From the NCBI RefSeq assembly GCF_900112865.1, contig NZ_FONH01000013.1, positions 1 to 64,000 of the forward strand: a stretch of 64,000 nucleotides of DNA, given 5' to 3'. Of the stretch, positions 46,474 to 55,878 are shown piece after piece. The notes under the pieces were generated by a model, which worked only from the letters and a program-made list of their open reading frames with translations, was not told the DNA's origin and ran no database searches. Source of the stretch: Dyella marensis (lineage in GTDB: Bacteria > Pseudomonadota > Gammaproteobacteria > Xanthomonadales > Rhodanobacteraceae). Each line of letters begins with the position of its first letter. The stretch's first letter is position 1. A program made the position numbers and the translations under genes.

Positions 46474-46761
46474 ATGTCCGTGAACGCCGTCAGACTGCCT
46501 GCTGCCGAGGCCGCCAAGGAGTCCTCGTCGCAGAGCGCGTTGAGCGAATGCGTTACCCGCACCGTCCGTCGCTATCTCGCCGACATCGGCGACACGGAGT
46601 GCGCGGAAGGTCTGCATGCGCTCGTCATCCGCGAAGTGGAAGGACCTCTGCTGCGCGAAGTGCTGGCCTGGCACGACGGCAACCAGAGCCGCGCCGCCAC
46701 CGCGCTGGGCATCAATCGCGCCACCCTGCGCAAGAAGCTGGCCGCGCACGGCCTGCTGTGA
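46474..46761 (+). CDS. fis: DNA-binding protein Fis
   Basis: Fis is a nucleoid protein that bends DNA and activates rRNA and other promoters. The 95-residue sequence ends with the Fis helix-turn-helix EVLAWHDGNQSRAATALGIN followed by RATLRKKLAAHGLL, and RTVRRYLADIG begins the dimerisation region. I chose the ATG at 46474, which has gaggga upstream, over one at 46444. The usual partner gene dusB is absent; fis follows the DUF3426 gene after a 197-bp gap, so it probably has its own promoter. Confidence 0.96.
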   Translation: MSVNAVRLPAAEAAKESSSQSALSECVTRTVRRYLADIGDTECAEGLHALVIREVEGPLLREVLAWHDGNQSRAATALGINRATLRKKLAAHGLL

Positions 46762-46799
46762 AACCGATGCGGCGCGATGCCGCATCGCAAGGACCACGG

Positions 46800-47246
46800 A
46801 TGTCCTCCGCCCTGATCCGCCCCGTGACCGAAGCCGACCATGCCGCGCTCCTCGCGTTGTGGGAGGCGGCCGTGCGCGCCACGCATGATTTCCTCGGCGA
46901 GGAAGACATCGCGTTCTTCCGCGGCTTCCTGCCCGGCATCTTTGGCCATCTAGACGTCCAGGTCGCCGAGCTCGATGGCCGCGTGGCGGGTTTCATCGGC
47001 ACGTCCGCGCGGCATATCGAGGCGCTGTTCGTCGATCCCTCGCTGCACCGGCACGGTATCGGCCGGCAGTTGCTGGACGCGGTGCTGGCGATCGATCCGC
47101 GCCTGCCGTGGACAGTGGACGTGAACGAGCAGAACCCCGGCGCCACGCGCTTCTACGAGCGCTACGGCTTCGTGCGCATCGGCCGCTCGGAGCTGGACGC
47201 GAGCGGCCGTCCATTCCCGCTGCTGCATCTGGTGCTGCGCCGCTGA
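46800..47246 (+). CDS. GNAT-family N-acetyltransferase
   Basis: A 148-residue acetyltransferase. The acetyl-CoA-binding motif is in IEALFVDPSLHRHGIGRQLL (residues about 78-97), followed by VDVNEQNPGATRFYERYGFV. This resembles YjaB-type GNAT enzymes. The ATG at 46800 follows an aaggacc stretch. It lies 38 bases after fis and 60 before purH on the same strand. Substrate unknown. Confidence 0.9.
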   Translation: MSSALIRPVTEADHAALLALWEAAVRATHDFLGEEDIAFFRGFLPGIFGHLDVQVAELDGRVAGFIGTSARHIEALFVDPSLHRHGIGRQLLDAVLAIDPRLPWTVDVNEQNPGATRFYERYGFVRIGRSELDASGRPFPLLHLVLRR

Positions 47247-47273
47247 GCGCGCCAAGGACCGGGGCGGCGGCGC

Positions 47274-47279
47274 TATAAT
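47274..47279 (+). promoter_or_regulatory. Probable -10 box of purH
   Basis: TATAAT lies 28 bases upstream of the purH ATG in an otherwise GC-rich stretch. No clear -35 or PurR-like palindrome is visible. Confidence 0.5.
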
Positions 47280-47306
47280 TGCGCCTTTCCCGCAGGAACC
47301 CGCCTC

Positions 47307-48917
47307 ATGTCCGCAGCTTCCACGGCGCCGATCCGCCGCGCCCTGCTCAGCGTCTCCGACAAACACGGGCTGATCGACCTGGCCCGCCGCCTGTCCGCCA
47401 AGGGCATCGAGCTGCTCTCCACCGGCGGCAGCGCCAAGGCGATCCGCGAGGCCGGCCTGCCGGTCAAGGACGTGAGCGAACTGACCGGCTTCCCCGAGAT
47501 CATGGACGGCCGCGTGAAGACCCTGCACCCGAAGGTGCACGGCGGCCTGCTCGGCCGCCGCGGCACCGACGATGCGGTGATGGCGCAGCTGGAGATCGCA
47601 CCGATCGACCTGCTGGTGCTGAACCTGTATCCGTTCGAAGCCACCGTGGCGCGCGCGGACTGCACGCTGGAGCAGGCCATCGAGAACATCGACATCGGCG
47701 GCCCGGCCATGCTTCGTTCCGCGGCCAAGAACTGGAACGACGTCGGCGTGCTCACCTCGCCCGACCAGTACGACGAAGCGCTGCAGGAAATCGAACGCGA
47801 GGGCGGCCTGTCGCGCGCCACGCGCTTCAAGCTCGCGGTGGCCGCATTCAATCGCGTGTCCAACTACGACGCGGCGATCAGCGACTATCTCTCGGCTATC
47901 CATCTCAACGAGACGCAGGACGCGATCGCCAGCAAGGATCTGTTCTCGGGCCAGGCCAACGGCCGCTTCGTCAAGCTGATGGACCTGCGCTACGGCGAGA
48001 ATCCGCACCAGCACGCCGCGTTCTACCGCGACCTTTATCCCGCGCCGGGCACGCTGGCCACGTTCCGCCAGATCCAGGGCAAGGAACTGTCGTTCAACAA
48101 CATCGCCGACGCCGACGCGGCGTGGGAATGCGTGCGCAGCTTCGCCAAGCCGGCCTGCGTGATCGTCAAGCACGCCAATCCCTGCGGCGTGGCGGTGAGC
48201 CTCGAAGGCGTGGGCCGCGCCTACGACCTGGCCTTCCAGACCGATCCGACCTCGGCCTTCGGCGGCATCATCGCCTTCAACCGCGAGCTGGACGGCGCCA
48301 CCGCGCGCGCCATCGTCGAGCGCCAGTTCGTCGAAGTGGTGCTGGCGCCGGCCTATGCCGAAGACGCCCTGCTGGCCTTCGCCAAGAAGGGCAATGTGCG
48401 CGTGCTGCTGATCCCGCCGCCGGCCGACGGCGATCTGCGCAGCCCGCATCCGGGCGCCGACGTGCGCCGCGTGGGCTCGGGCCTGCTGATCCAGACTGCC
48501 GACCGCGGCATGGTCACCGCGGAAGACCTCAAGGTGGTGACGAAGCGCGCGCCGACCGAAGCGGAGATCCACGACCTGATCTTCGCCTGGAAGGTGGCCA
48601 AGTACGTCAAGAGCAACGCCATCGTCTATGCGCGCGACCGCCAGACCATCGGCATCGGCGCCGGCCAGATGAGCCGCGTGTACAGCGCGCGCATCGCCGG
48701 CATCAAGGCGGCCGACGAGAAGCTGGAAGTGCGCGGTTCGGTGATGGCGTCCGACGCGTTCTTCCCGTTCCGCGACGGCATCGATGCGGCGGCACAGGCG
48801 GGCATCACCGCGGTGATCCAGCCGGGTGGCTCCATGCGCGACGCCGAAACGATCGCCGCGGCGGACGAGCACGGCATGGCAATGGTGTTCACCGGCATGC
48901 GCCACTTCCGCCACTGA
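47307..48917 (+). CDS. purH: Bifunctional AICAR formyltransferase/IMP cyclohydrolase
   Basis: PurH performs the last two steps of IMP synthesis. The 536 residues comprise the cyclohydrolase domain (about 10-200; [50 protein letters not shown]) and the transformylase domain (about 210-536; [57 protein letters not shown]). In relatives purD usually follows; here REPIN copy 3 and an unrelated transporter follow instead. Confidence 0.98.
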   Translation: MSAASTAPIRRALLSVSDKHGLIDLARRLSAKGIELLSTGGSAKAIREAGLPVKDVSELTGFPEIMDGRVKTLHPKVHGGLLGRRGTDDAVMAQLEIAPIDLLVLNLYPFEATVARADCTLEQAIENIDIGGPAMLRSAAKNWNDVGVLTSPDQYDEALQEIEREGGLSRATRFKLAVAAFNRVSNYDAAISDYLSAIHLNETQDAIASKDLFSGQANGRFVKLMDLRYGENPHQHAAFYRDLYPAPGTLATFRQIQGKELSFNNIADADAAWECVRSFAKPACVIVKHANPCGVAVSLEGVGRAYDLAFQTDPTSAFGGIIAFNRELDGATARAIVERQFVEVVLAPAYAEDALLAFAKKGNVRVLLIPPPADGDLRSPHPGADVRRVGSGLLIQTADRGMVTAEDLKVVTKRAPTEAEIHDLIFAWKVAKYVKSNAIVYARDRQTIGIGAGQMSRVYSARIAGIKAADEKLEVRGSVMASDAFFPFRDGIDAAAQAGITAVIQPGGSMRDAETIAAADEHGMAMVFTGMRHFRH

Positions 48918-48923
48918 TCCCGC

Positions 48924-49015
48924 GTAGGTTGGGGTGAGCCGCAGGCGAACCCCAACGATGCGATGCGCTTGAAGGTGGCGATGTTGGGCTTCGCCTGCGG
49001 CTCACCCCAACCTAC
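48924..49015. repeat. REPIN-like element, family A, copy 3
   Basis: Complementary 33-base arms (48924-48956, 48983-49015) with one mismatch, spacer 26 bases, loop gca. It lies between convergent purH and the BASS transporter gene and supplies the TAG stop of the transporter (49012-49014, minus strand). Confidence 0.92.
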
Positions 49016-50010
49016 GAAGGCCGCGTCTCCGCAGCGCTCTTCCACTCCACCGACCGCGCCGCATAGCGCCGCGCCAGCACCGCGCAGGTCATCAGCTGGA
49101 TCTGGTGGAACAGCATGATCGGCAGCACGATCGCGCCCAGCGGATGGCCGGCGAACAGCACCTTGGCCATCGGCACGCCGCTGGCGAGGCTCTTCTTGGA
49201 GCCGCAGAACACGATGGTGATTTCGTCGGCGCGCCCGAAGCCCAGCGCACGCGCGCCGTAGCGCGTGACCAGCAGCGCGATCGCCAGCAGCACCGCGTTC
49301 ACCACCAGCAGGCCGCCCAGCACCGGCAGCGGCACCTGCTTCCACAGGCCCTGCAGCACCGCCGCGCTGAAAGCGGTGTACACCACCAGCAGGATCGAGC
49401 CCTGGTCCACGTACGACACCAGGCCGCGATGCTTCGCCACCCAGCCGCCGATCCAGCGCTGCGCGACCTGGCCGGCGACGAACGGCACGAACAGCTGCAA
49501 GACGATCGAGCCGATCGCATCCCAGGACATGCCGCCCTGCCCATGCGATTCCAGCATCAGCCCCACCAGCAGCGGCGTGATCACGATACCCAGCAGGCTG
49601 GACGCCGAGGCCGAGCAGATCGCCGCGGCGACGTTGCCGCGCGCGATCGAGGTAAAGGCGATCGACGACTGCACCGTCGACGGCAGCGCGCACAGGAACA
49701 GCACGCCCAGGTACAGCTCCGGCGTCACCAGCGGCGCCAGCAACGGACGCAGCAGCAGGCCCAGCAGCGGAAACAGCGCGAAGGTGCTGGCCAGCACGGT
49801 CAGGTGCAGCCGCCAGTGCGTGGCGCCGGCGACCACCGCCTCGCGCGACAGCTTGGCGCCGTGCAGGAAGAACAGCAGCGCGATCGCCGCGTCGGTCAGC
49901 ACCTCGAACACGCTCGCGGCGCTGCCGCGGCAGGGCAGCACGGTGGCCAGCGCCACGGTGACGATCAGCGCGCAGGTGAAGCGGTCGGGAAGGAAGCGAC
50001 GGAGCGACAT
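49012..50010 (-). CDS. Bile acid:sodium symporter (BASS/YfeH-like) family transporter
   Basis: A 332-residue inner-membrane protein with nine or ten helices. The YfeH/SLC10A7-type signature includes FFLHGAKLSREAVVAGATHW near residue 45, CALPSTVQSSIAFTSIARGN near 107 and CGSKKSLASGVPMAKVLF near 275. This branch of the family has no agreed substrate in bacteria. The stop codon comes from REPIN copy 3. Divergent from a LysR gene across a short AT-rich gap with a palindrome. Confidence 0.92.
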   Translation of the reverse strand: MSLRRFLPDRFTCALIVTVALATVLPCRGSAASVFEVLTDAAIALLFFLHGAKLSREAVVAGATHWRLHLTVLASTFALFPLLGLLLRPLLAPLVTPELYLGVLFLCALPSTVQSSIAFTSIARGNVAAAICSASASSLLGIVITPLLVGLMLESHGQGGMSWDAIGSIVLQLFVPFVAGQVAQRWIGGWVAKHRGLVSYVDQGSILLVVYTAFSAAVLQGLWKQVPLPVLGGLLVVNAVLLAIALLVTRYGARALGFGRADEITIVFCGSKKSLASGVPMAKVLFAGHPLGAIVLPIMLFHQIQLMTCAVLARRYAARSVEWKSAAETRPS

Positions 50011-50056
50011 GGCGGAAGGTCCGAGCGGGACTGCGGCGTATTGCAGCGGCTGGCTA

Positions 50057-50068
50057 TTGATAAATCAA
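50057..50068. promoter_or_regulatory. Possible LysR operator palindrome
   Basis: TTGATAAATCAA is a perfect 12-base palindrome in the 92-bp AT-rich gap between the BASS transporter gene and the divergent LysR gene. It is followed by ttttatc/gatac elements that may form a second half-site. Likely binding site for the LysR product; not proven. Confidence 0.45.
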
Positions 50069-50102
50069 ATCGTTTTATCTTATTCACTGATACGATATCT
50101 GC

Positions 50103-51026
50103 ATGAACGTCAGCCTGCGCCAGCTCCGCGCCTTCCTCGCCGTGGCCCGCCTGCAGCACTTCCGGCGCGCCGCCGAAAGCCTGCACCTGACCCAGCCGGC
50201 GATCAGCCGGCACATCGCCGACCTGGAAGCCGAGCTGGACGTGCGCCTGTTCGACCGCAACACGCGCGAAGTCGTACCCACCGAAGCCGGCCGCTACCTG
50301 CAGGGCGCGGTGGAGCGCGTACTGGACGAACTGGAAGGCGTGCTCGCCCACGTACATTCGGAAAGCGAGCGGCGGCGCGGCAAGGTGCGGGTGGCCTCGG
50401 TGCCGACCCTTTCCGCGGGATTGATGCCAGCCAGCATCGCCGCCTGTGCACGCGACTATCCGCAGCTCACCGTGCAGTTGCACGATCAGTCGCAGACCCT
50501 GGTGCTGGACAGCGTGCGCAGCGGCGAAGTGGATTTCGGCCTGGCCATCGAACCGGCCGATCGCGAGTCCTTCGACACCGAAACCATCCTGCACGACCCG
50601 TTCGTGCTGGTCTGCCGCGCCGATCATCCGTTCGCCGCACTGGCCGAAGTGCCGTGGAAGAAGCTCAAGGGCCAGCCGCTGGTGCTGCTCGACCAGACCT
50701 CCGGCAGCCGCCGCCTGATCGACCGCCAGCTGGCCGCGCTGCGCATCGATCCCGACGTCGCGCAGCAGGCGGGACACACACTCACCGCGTTCCGCATGGT
50801 GGAGGCTGGCCTGGGCGTGAGCATCACGCCGCAACTGTCGCTGCCGGCGGCCGGCGCATTGGTAGCGCGGCCCCTGGTGCCGGTGGTGCAACGCGCGGTC
50901 ACCCTGATCCGCCGCCGTCATCGCTCGCTCTCGCCGCTGGCGGCGCTGGTGTGGGAACGCATCCGCGATACGGCCGCGACGCTCGCGCCGGCGCCGGATA
51001 CGCGCAGGAAGATCACGCCGCGTTGA
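50103..51026 (+). CDS. LysR-family transcriptional regulator
   Basis: A 307-residue LysR regulator with N-terminal helix-turn-helix LRQLRAFLAVARLQHFRRAA and SLHLTQPAISRHIADLEAEL (residues 1-60), and a CysB-like effector domain (92-295). It is divergent from the BASS transporter and 43 bases upstream of a GST gene on the same strand; either could be its target. Effector unknown. Confidence 0.94.
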   Translation: MNVSLRQLRAFLAVARLQHFRRAAESLHLTQPAISRHIADLEAELDVRLFDRNTREVVPTEAGRYLQGAVERVLDELEGVLAHVHSESERRRGKVRVASVPTLSAGLMPASIAACARDYPQLTVQLHDQSQTLVLDSVRSGEVDFGLAIEPADRESFDTETILHDPFVLVCRADHPFAALAEVPWKKLKGQPLVLLDQTSGSRRLIDRQLAALRIDPDVAQQAGHTLTAFRMVEAGLGVSITPQLSLPAAGALVARPLVPVVQRAVTLIRRRHRSLSPLAALVWERIRDTAATLAPAPDTRRKITPR

Positions 51027-51069
51027 GCCGCGCGCGCCTAGCGTCGGCGTTTCCCCGCAGGAGACCGCC

Positions 51070-51774
51070 ATGCGCTACCAGCTCTACTACTGGACCGGCA
51101 TCCAGGGCCGCGGCGAATTCGTGCGCCTGGCATTGGAAGACGCCGGCGCGGATTACGTCGACGTCGCGCGCGAACAGGGCGACGACGCGATCATGCCGTT
51201 CCTGCGCGGCGAGAAGCCGGGCGCCCGGCCGTTCGCGCCGCCGTTCCTCAAGGCGGGCCGCCTGGTGATCGCGCAGACCGCGGAAATCCTGTCCTGGCTC
51301 GGGCCACGCCACGCGCTGGTGCCGAACAGCGAAGCGGCGCGCTTATATGCGCACCAGCTGGAACTGACCATCTCCGACCTGGTGGTGGAGGCGCACGACA
51401 CGCATCATCCGATCGCCGGCGGCCTGTATTACGAAGACCAGCGCCCTGCAGCGAAGCAACGTGCGGAGGATTTCCGCACGCAGCGCATGCCGAAGTTCCT
51501 TGGCTATTTCGAGCAGGTGCTGGACAAGGCCGGCGGCCGCCACGCACTGGGCCGGCATTCGTATGTCGACCTCTCGCTGTTCCAGGTGATGAGCGGGCTT
51601 GGCTATGCGTTTCCCAAGGCGATGAAGCGCATGCGCAAAAAATTGCCGCTGCTGACCTCGCTGGCCGAACGCGTCGCAGAACGCCCGCGTATCGCCGCGT
51701 ACCTCGCATCGCCGCGGCGCATTCCATTCAACGAGATGGGCATCTTCCGGCACTACCCCGAGCTCGATGCGTAA
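51070..51774 (+). CDS. Glutathione S-transferase family protein
   Basis: A 234-residue GST-fold protein. The N-terminal domain (MRYQLYYWTGIQGRGEFVRL with a tyrosine and RGE pattern as in alpha/sigma-type GSTs) is followed by AQTAEILSWLGPRHALVP and a helical C-terminal domain with YVDLSLFQVMSGLGYAFPKA. A caggagacc Shine-Dalgarno precedes the ATG. It follows the LysR gene and is followed by REPIN copy 4. Substrate unknown. Confidence 0.9.
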   Translation: MRYQLYYWTGIQGRGEFVRLALEDAGADYVDVAREQGDDAIMPFLRGEKPGARPFAPPFLKAGRLVIAQTAEILSWLGPRHALVPNSEAARLYAHQLELTISDLVVEAHDTHHPIAGGLYYEDQRPAAKQRAEDFRTQRMPKFLGYFEQVLDKAGGRHALGRHSYVDLSLFQVMSGLGYAFPKAMKRMRKKLPLLTSLAERVAERPRIAAYLASPRRIPFNEMGIFRHYPELDA

Positions 51775-51778
51775 ATGG

Positions 51779-51870
51779 GTAGGTTGGGGTGAGCCGCAGG
51801 CGAACCCCAACGTCGTCACCGTCAAGCGCATCGCAATGTTGGGGTTCGCCTGTGGCTCACCCCAACCTAC
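51779..51870. repeat. REPIN-like element, family A, copy 4
   Basis: Complementary 33-base arms (51779-51811, 51838-51870), one mismatch (g-t type), spacer 26 bases, loop gca. It lies between the convergent GST and EamA genes. This is the only copy that supplies no stop codon, though it starts 4 bases after the GST stop and ends 5 bases before the EamA stop. Confidence 0.92.
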
Positions 51871-51875
51871 ATGTT

Positions 51876-52307
51876 TCAGAAGATCGCAATTACCAGCGCA
51901 CCCGCCAGGATCAGCGCACCGCCTATCAACGTCGGCAAGCTCGGCTTCTCGCCCAGCACCAGCAGGCCGAGCACGATCACGAACGCCACGCTGAGCTTGT
52001 CGATCGGCGCCACCTTGCTCACCGGCCCCAGCTGCAGCGCGCGGTAATAGCACAGCCACGACAGCCCGGTGGCGATGCCCGACAACACCAGGAACAGCCA
52101 CGTCTGCCAGGACAATCCCGACGGCCGCGCCCACTCGCTGCGCAGGCTGAGGATGCCCGCCGTCACCAGCAGGATCACCACGGTGCGAATGAAGGTGGCG
52201 AGGTTGGAATTGATCCCCGCCACGCCGAGCTTGCCGAACAGCGCGGTCAGCGCGGCGAAGAACGCCGAGCCGAGCGCAAACAGCAGCCAGCTCTCGCGCA
52301 GGTTCAT
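51876..52307 (-). CDS. Half-size EamA-domain membrane protein
   Basis: A 143-residue protein with a single EamA repeat of five hydrophobic helices (for example LLFALGSAFFAALTALFGKL and LIGGALILAGALVIAIF), like the small DMT-superfamily proteins that dimerise. It starts 8 bases after the DUF2782 gene on the same strand, so they probably share a transcript. Substrate unknown. Confidence 0.88.
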   Translation of the reverse strand: MNLRESWLLFALGSAFFAALTALFGKLGVAGINSNLATFIRTVVILLVTAGILSLRSEWARPSGLSWQTWLFLVLSGIATGLSWLCYYRALQLGPVSKVAPIDKLSVAFVIVLGLLVLGEKPSLPTLIGGALILAGALVIAIF

Positions 52308-52314
52308 GCCGGGC

Positions 52315-52767
52315 TTACGACCCGCAGGAAGGCTCGCCCTCGGCCGGGCGGCTCTTGCCCCACTCCAGCACCTTGTACATCACCGGCTTCACCGGCTCGC
52401 GCGGGCCGCTCTGGCTGACCTGGCTGTAGTTGCCCTTGGGATCGACCAGGTAGACCTGCTCGGGACCGACCTTGGGCTTGACCACGACCTGGTACAGCGC
52501 GCCGCTGCGGCGGTATTCCTGGATGGTGCTGTCGTCCTTGCTGCACTCGGTGATCTGCGGCGCTTCGTCGCCCTTGGTGCCGGGCTTGGTGGCGGGCGCC
52601 TTGGCGGCGCTCTGCGCGGTGGCCGGCCTGGCCGGCTGGGTGGCCTTGACGCCCGGGTCGTTCATGCCCGGCGGCGGCGGTGCCGGCGGCAGGGACTGGG
52701 CCGATTGCGCGAACACCGGCGCGGCGGCGAACACACCCAGGGCAATGAACAGGACGGCAGGCTTCAT
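52315..52767 (-). CDS. DUF2782-like exported protein
   Basis: A 150-residue exported protein with signal peptide MKPAVLFIALGVFAAAPVFA, a Pro/Ala-rich linker (25-70) and a small C-terminal domain (about 75-140). The domain has IQEYRRSGALYQVVVKPKVG and YLVDPKGNYSQV, the pattern I associate with DUF2782 proteins encoded beside polA in Xanthomonas and Pseudomonas. Divergent from polA. Function unknown. Confidence 0.85.
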   Translation of the reverse strand: MKPAVLFIALGVFAAAPVFAQSAQSLPPAPPPPGMNDPGVKATQPARPATAQSAAKAPATKPGTKGDEAPQITECSKDDSTIQEYRRSGALYQVVVKPKVGPEQVYLVDPKGNYSQVSQSGPREPVKPVMYKVLEWGKSRPAEGEPSCGS

Positions 52768-52930
52768 GATCGATCTCCTCGCGAAGCGCCGAGCATAGCA
52801 GCGGGGCCATGCCGCTCCGTGAAGCGCGGCAACACGGCGCATCGGCGCTACACTCGGCCCTTCCCTTCGGCCGGCGCTCGCCCCGCATGGCGTGCGGCCG
52901 CCTCCCCTTTCCAAGGCTTCCGTGGCGTCC

Positions 52931-55657
52931 ATGTCCAAGCTCATCCTCATCGACGGCTCCTCGTATCTGTATCGCGCCTTCCACGCGCTGCCTCCGCTGA
53001 CCAATGCGCAGGGCGAGCCCACCGGCGCGCTGTTCGGCGTGGTCAACATGCTGCGCTCCACGTTGAAGGCCAGGCCGGAATACGTGGCCTTCGTCAGCGA
53101 TGCGCCCGGCCCCACCTTCCGCGACGCCATGTACGACCAGTACAAGGCCAACCGCCCGCCGATGCCGCAGGATCTCGGCGCGCAGGTCGAGCCGATGCTC
53201 GCCATCGTGAGTGCGCTCGGCTTTCCGATCCTGCGCGTGACCGGCGTGGAAGCGGACGACGTGATCGGCACGCTGGCGGTGCAGGCGCATGCGCGCGGCA
53301 TCGAGGTGGAGATCTCCACCGGCGACAAGGACCTCGCGCAGCTGGTGCGCCCCGGCGTCACCCTGGTCAACACCATGACCAACACCACCATGGACGACGC
53401 CGGCGTGATGGAGAAGTTCGGCGTGCGGCCGGAGCAGATCATCGACTACCTCACCCTGGTCGGCGACTCGGTGGACAACGTACCCGGCGTGCCCAAGTGC
53501 GGCCCCAAGACGGCGGCGAAGTGGCTGGCCGAGTACGGCTCGCTCGACGGCGTGATCGCCAACGCCGACAAGGTCGGCGGCAAGATCGGCGAGAGCCTGC
53601 GCGCGGCGCTGCCGCAGCTGCCGCTGTCGCGCGAACTGGTCACCGTGCGCCTGGACGTGCCGCTGGAACAGGGCGTCGAAGCGCTGAAGCTGCGCGAGCG
53701 CGACGCCGACAAGCTGCGCGAGCTGTATACGCGCTACGAGTTCAAGGCCGCGCTGAAGGAACTGGAAGGCGGCGAGTCCGCGGCCGCCGCGCCCGTTCCG
53801 ACCGCCGCGCCGGCTGTTGCACCGGCGCAACCCGCGGACGATCTCAGCGGACCGGGCCGCTACGAACTGGTCGCCACCGAGGCGCAGCTCGACGCCTGGG
53901 TGGACAAGCTGCGCAGCGCCGAACTGATCGCCTTCGACACCGAGACCACCAGCATCGATGCGATGCGCGCCGACATCGTGGGCCTGAGCCTGGCGGTGGA
54001 AACCGGCGAGGCCTGCTACATCCCGGTGGCCCACGACTTTCCCGGCGCACCCGCGCAGCTGCCGCGCGAGCTGGTGCTGGCGAAGCTCAAGCCGATCTTC
54101 GAGGATCCTGCGCGGCCCAAGCTCGGCCAGCACGCCAAGTACGACATCAACATGCTGTCGCACTACGGCATCGTGCTGCAGGGGCTCAAGCACGATTCGA
54201 TGCTCGAGTCCTACGTGTGGAACGCCACCGCCACGCGGCACGACATGGATTCGCTGGCGCGCAAATACCTCGGCTACGAAACGGTCAAGTACGAAGAAGT
54301 CGCCGGCAAGGGCGCCAAGCAGATTTCCTTCTCGCAGGTGGACCTGGATACCGCCTGCCGCTACGCCGCCGAGGACGCCGACATCACTCTGCGCCTGCAC
54401 CGCGCGCTGTGGCCGCTGCTCGAACACGTGCCGCGGCTGCGCAGCGTGTACGAGGACATCGAGATCCCGCTGGTGCCGGTGCTCGCCGGCATGGAGCAGC
54501 GCGGCGTGCTGATCGACGTGGCGAGCCTGCGCCTGCAGAGCCAGCAGCTGGGCAAGCGCATGCTCGAGCTGCAGCAGCAGGCATGGAAGACGGCCGGCCA
54601 CGACTTCAGCCTGGACTCGCCCAAGCAGTTGCAGAGCGTGCTGTTCGACGAACTGGGCCTGCCGGCCAAGCTGCGCACGCCGACCGGCCAGCCCTCCACC
54701 AACGAGGAAGCGCTGGAAGCGATCGCCGACGAGCATCCGCTGCCGCGTCTGATCCTCGACTACCGCGGCCTGGCCAAGCTGCGCTCCACCTATACCGAGA
54801 AGCTGGCCGAGATCGTCAACCCGCGCACCGGCCGCGTGCACACCAGCTATCACCAGGGCGCGGTGGCCACGGGACGCGTGTCCTCGTCCGATCCCAACCT
54901 GCAGAACATCCCGGTGCGCACCGAGGAAGGCCGGCGCATCCGCCAAGCCTTCATCGCGCCGCCGGGCTGGAAGGTGATGGCGGCGGACTACTCGCAGATC
55001 GAGCTGCGCATCATGGCCCACCTGTCCGGCGACGAAGGCCTGATGCGCGCGTTCCAGGAAGGCGGCGACGTGCATCGCGCCACCGCCGCCGAGGTGTTCG
55101 GGCTGGCGCCGGAAGAAGTCAGCGCCAACCAGCGCCGCGCGGCCAAGGCGATCAACTTCGGCCTGATGTACGGCATGAGCGCGTTCGGCCTGGCGCGCCA
55201 GCTCGGCGTGGACCGCGGCGAGGCCAGCGACTACATGGCGCGCTACTTCGCCCGCTATCCCGGCGTGCACGCCTTCATGGACGCCACGCGCGAGCAGGCG
55301 CACCGCGACGGCTACGTCGAGACCATCTTCGGCCGCCGCCTGTACCTGGAGAACCTCACTAACCGCAACCAGGCGTTGCGCGCCGGCGCCGAGCGCGCGG
55401 CGGTGAACGCGCCGATGCAAGGCAGCGCGGCCGACATCATCAAGCGCGCGATGATCTCAGTGGCTGCCTGGTTGAAGGGCCGCGACGACGCGCACATGCT
55501 GATGCAGGTGCACGACGAACTGGTGTTCGAGGTGCACGAGGACGCCGTCGACGAAGTGCGCGCCGCGGTGGTCGCACGCATGTCCGGCGCCGCCGAATTG
55601 CGCGTGCCGCTGCTGGTCGAGGCCGGCGTCGGCGCCAACTGGGACGAGGCGCACTGA
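52931..55657 (+). CDS. polA: DNA polymerase I
   Basis: PolA fills gaps and removes RNA primers. The 908 residues contain the 5'-3' exonuclease (1-290; LILIDGSSYLYRAFHALPPL, STGDKDLAQLV), an intact 3'-5' proofreading domain (about 310-510; FDTETTS near 335) and the polymerase (about 520-908; motif A ADYSQIELRIMAH near 686, motif B RRAAKAINFGLMYGMSAFG, motif C VHDELVFE near 860). The ATG at 52931 gives the standard start. The putative sX13-like RNA follows. Confidence 0.98.
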   Translation: MSKLILIDGSSYLYRAFHALPPLTNAQGEPTGALFGVVNMLRSTLKARPEYVAFVSDAPGPTFRDAMYDQYKANRPPMPQDLGAQVEPMLAIVSALGFPILRVTGVEADDVIGTLAVQAHARGIEVEISTGDKDLAQLVRPGVTLVNTMTNTTMDDAGVMEKFGVRPEQIIDYLTLVGDSVDNVPGVPKCGPKTAAKWLAEYGSLDGVIANADKVGGKIGESLRAALPQLPLSRELVTVRLDVPLEQGVEALKLRERDADKLRELYTRYEFKAALKELEGGESAAAAPVPTAAPAVAPAQPADDLSGPGRYELVATEAQLDAWVDKLRSAELIAFDTETTSIDAMRADIVGLSLAVETGEACYIPVAHDFPGAPAQLPRELVLAKLKPIFEDPARPKLGQHAKYDINMLSHYGIVLQGLKHDSMLESYVWNATATRHDMDSLARKYLGYETVKYEEVAGKGAKQISFSQVDLDTACRYAAEDADITLRLHRALWPLLEHVPRLRSVYEDIEIPLVPVLAGMEQRGVLIDVASLRLQSQQLGKRMLELQQQAWKTAGHDFSLDSPKQLQSVLFDELGLPAKLRTPTGQPSTNEEALEAIADEHPLPRLILDYRGLAKLRSTYTEKLAEIVNPRTGRVHTSYHQGAVATGRVSSSDPNLQNIPVRTEEGRRIRQAFIAPPGWKVMAADYSQIELRIMAHLSGDEGLMRAFQEGGDVHRATAAEVFGLAPEEVSANQRRAAKAINFGLMYGMSAFGLARQLGVDRGEASDYMARYFARYPGVHAFMDATREQAHRDGYVETIFGRRLYLENLTNRNQALRAGAERAAVNAPMQGSAADIIKRAMISVAAWLKGRDDAHMLMQVHDELVFEVHEDAVDEVRAAVVARMSGAAELRVPLLVEAGVGANWDEAH

Positions 55658-55667
55658 GCTTTCGCGG

Positions 55668-55686
55668 CATTTGGAATTTCCAAATG
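55668..55686. promoter_or_regulatory. Perfect palindrome downstream of polA
   Basis: catttggaa, one central t, then ttccaaatg form an exact 19-base palindrome just after the polA stop and about 65 bases before the presumed start of the small RNA. It could be an operator or a hairpin at the polA mRNA end. No regulator is identified. Confidence 0.4.
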
Positions 55687-55750
55687 AACCGCCAATGAAT
55701 TTTTTCCGGAATCTTGCTGCAACTTTTCCGGCCAAGGACGTTCTATAGAC

Positions 55751-55878
55751 ACGGACGTACGCAACGGCGTCCGCGGCTCACCACCTCCCTGGATGAGCCA
55801 TCGGCAAGGCGGACCTTCCCCTGGGATCCGCAGCCACGCCCCGAGGGTTCCCCCCTAACCCTCGGGGCTTTCTTTTTT
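55751..55878 (+). ncRNA. Putative sX13-like small RNA with C-rich loops
   Basis: Downstream of polA, a -10-like ttctata (55741-55747) is followed by four stem-loops. These are ggacg/cgtcc (55753-55772); ggctca/tgagcc with loop core CCTCCC (55775-55799); gcgga/tccgc with loop core TTCCCC (55809-55831); and a 12-bp terminator with loop CCCCCCT (55838-55868) followed by a T run. Xanthomonas sX13, an Hfq-independent regulator, lies beside polA and has C-rich hairpin loops that pair with G-rich ribosome sites. The match in place, size and loops is the basis; homology was not computed. The 314-bp gap holds no protein gene. Confidence 0.72.
55838..55878 (+). terminator. Intrinsic terminator of the putative small RNA
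   Basis: GCCCCGAGGGTT pairs with AACCCTCGGGGC across a seven-base C-rich loop and is followed by TTTCTTTTTT. It also protects the LacI-family gene downstream from read-through. Confidence 0.93.
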
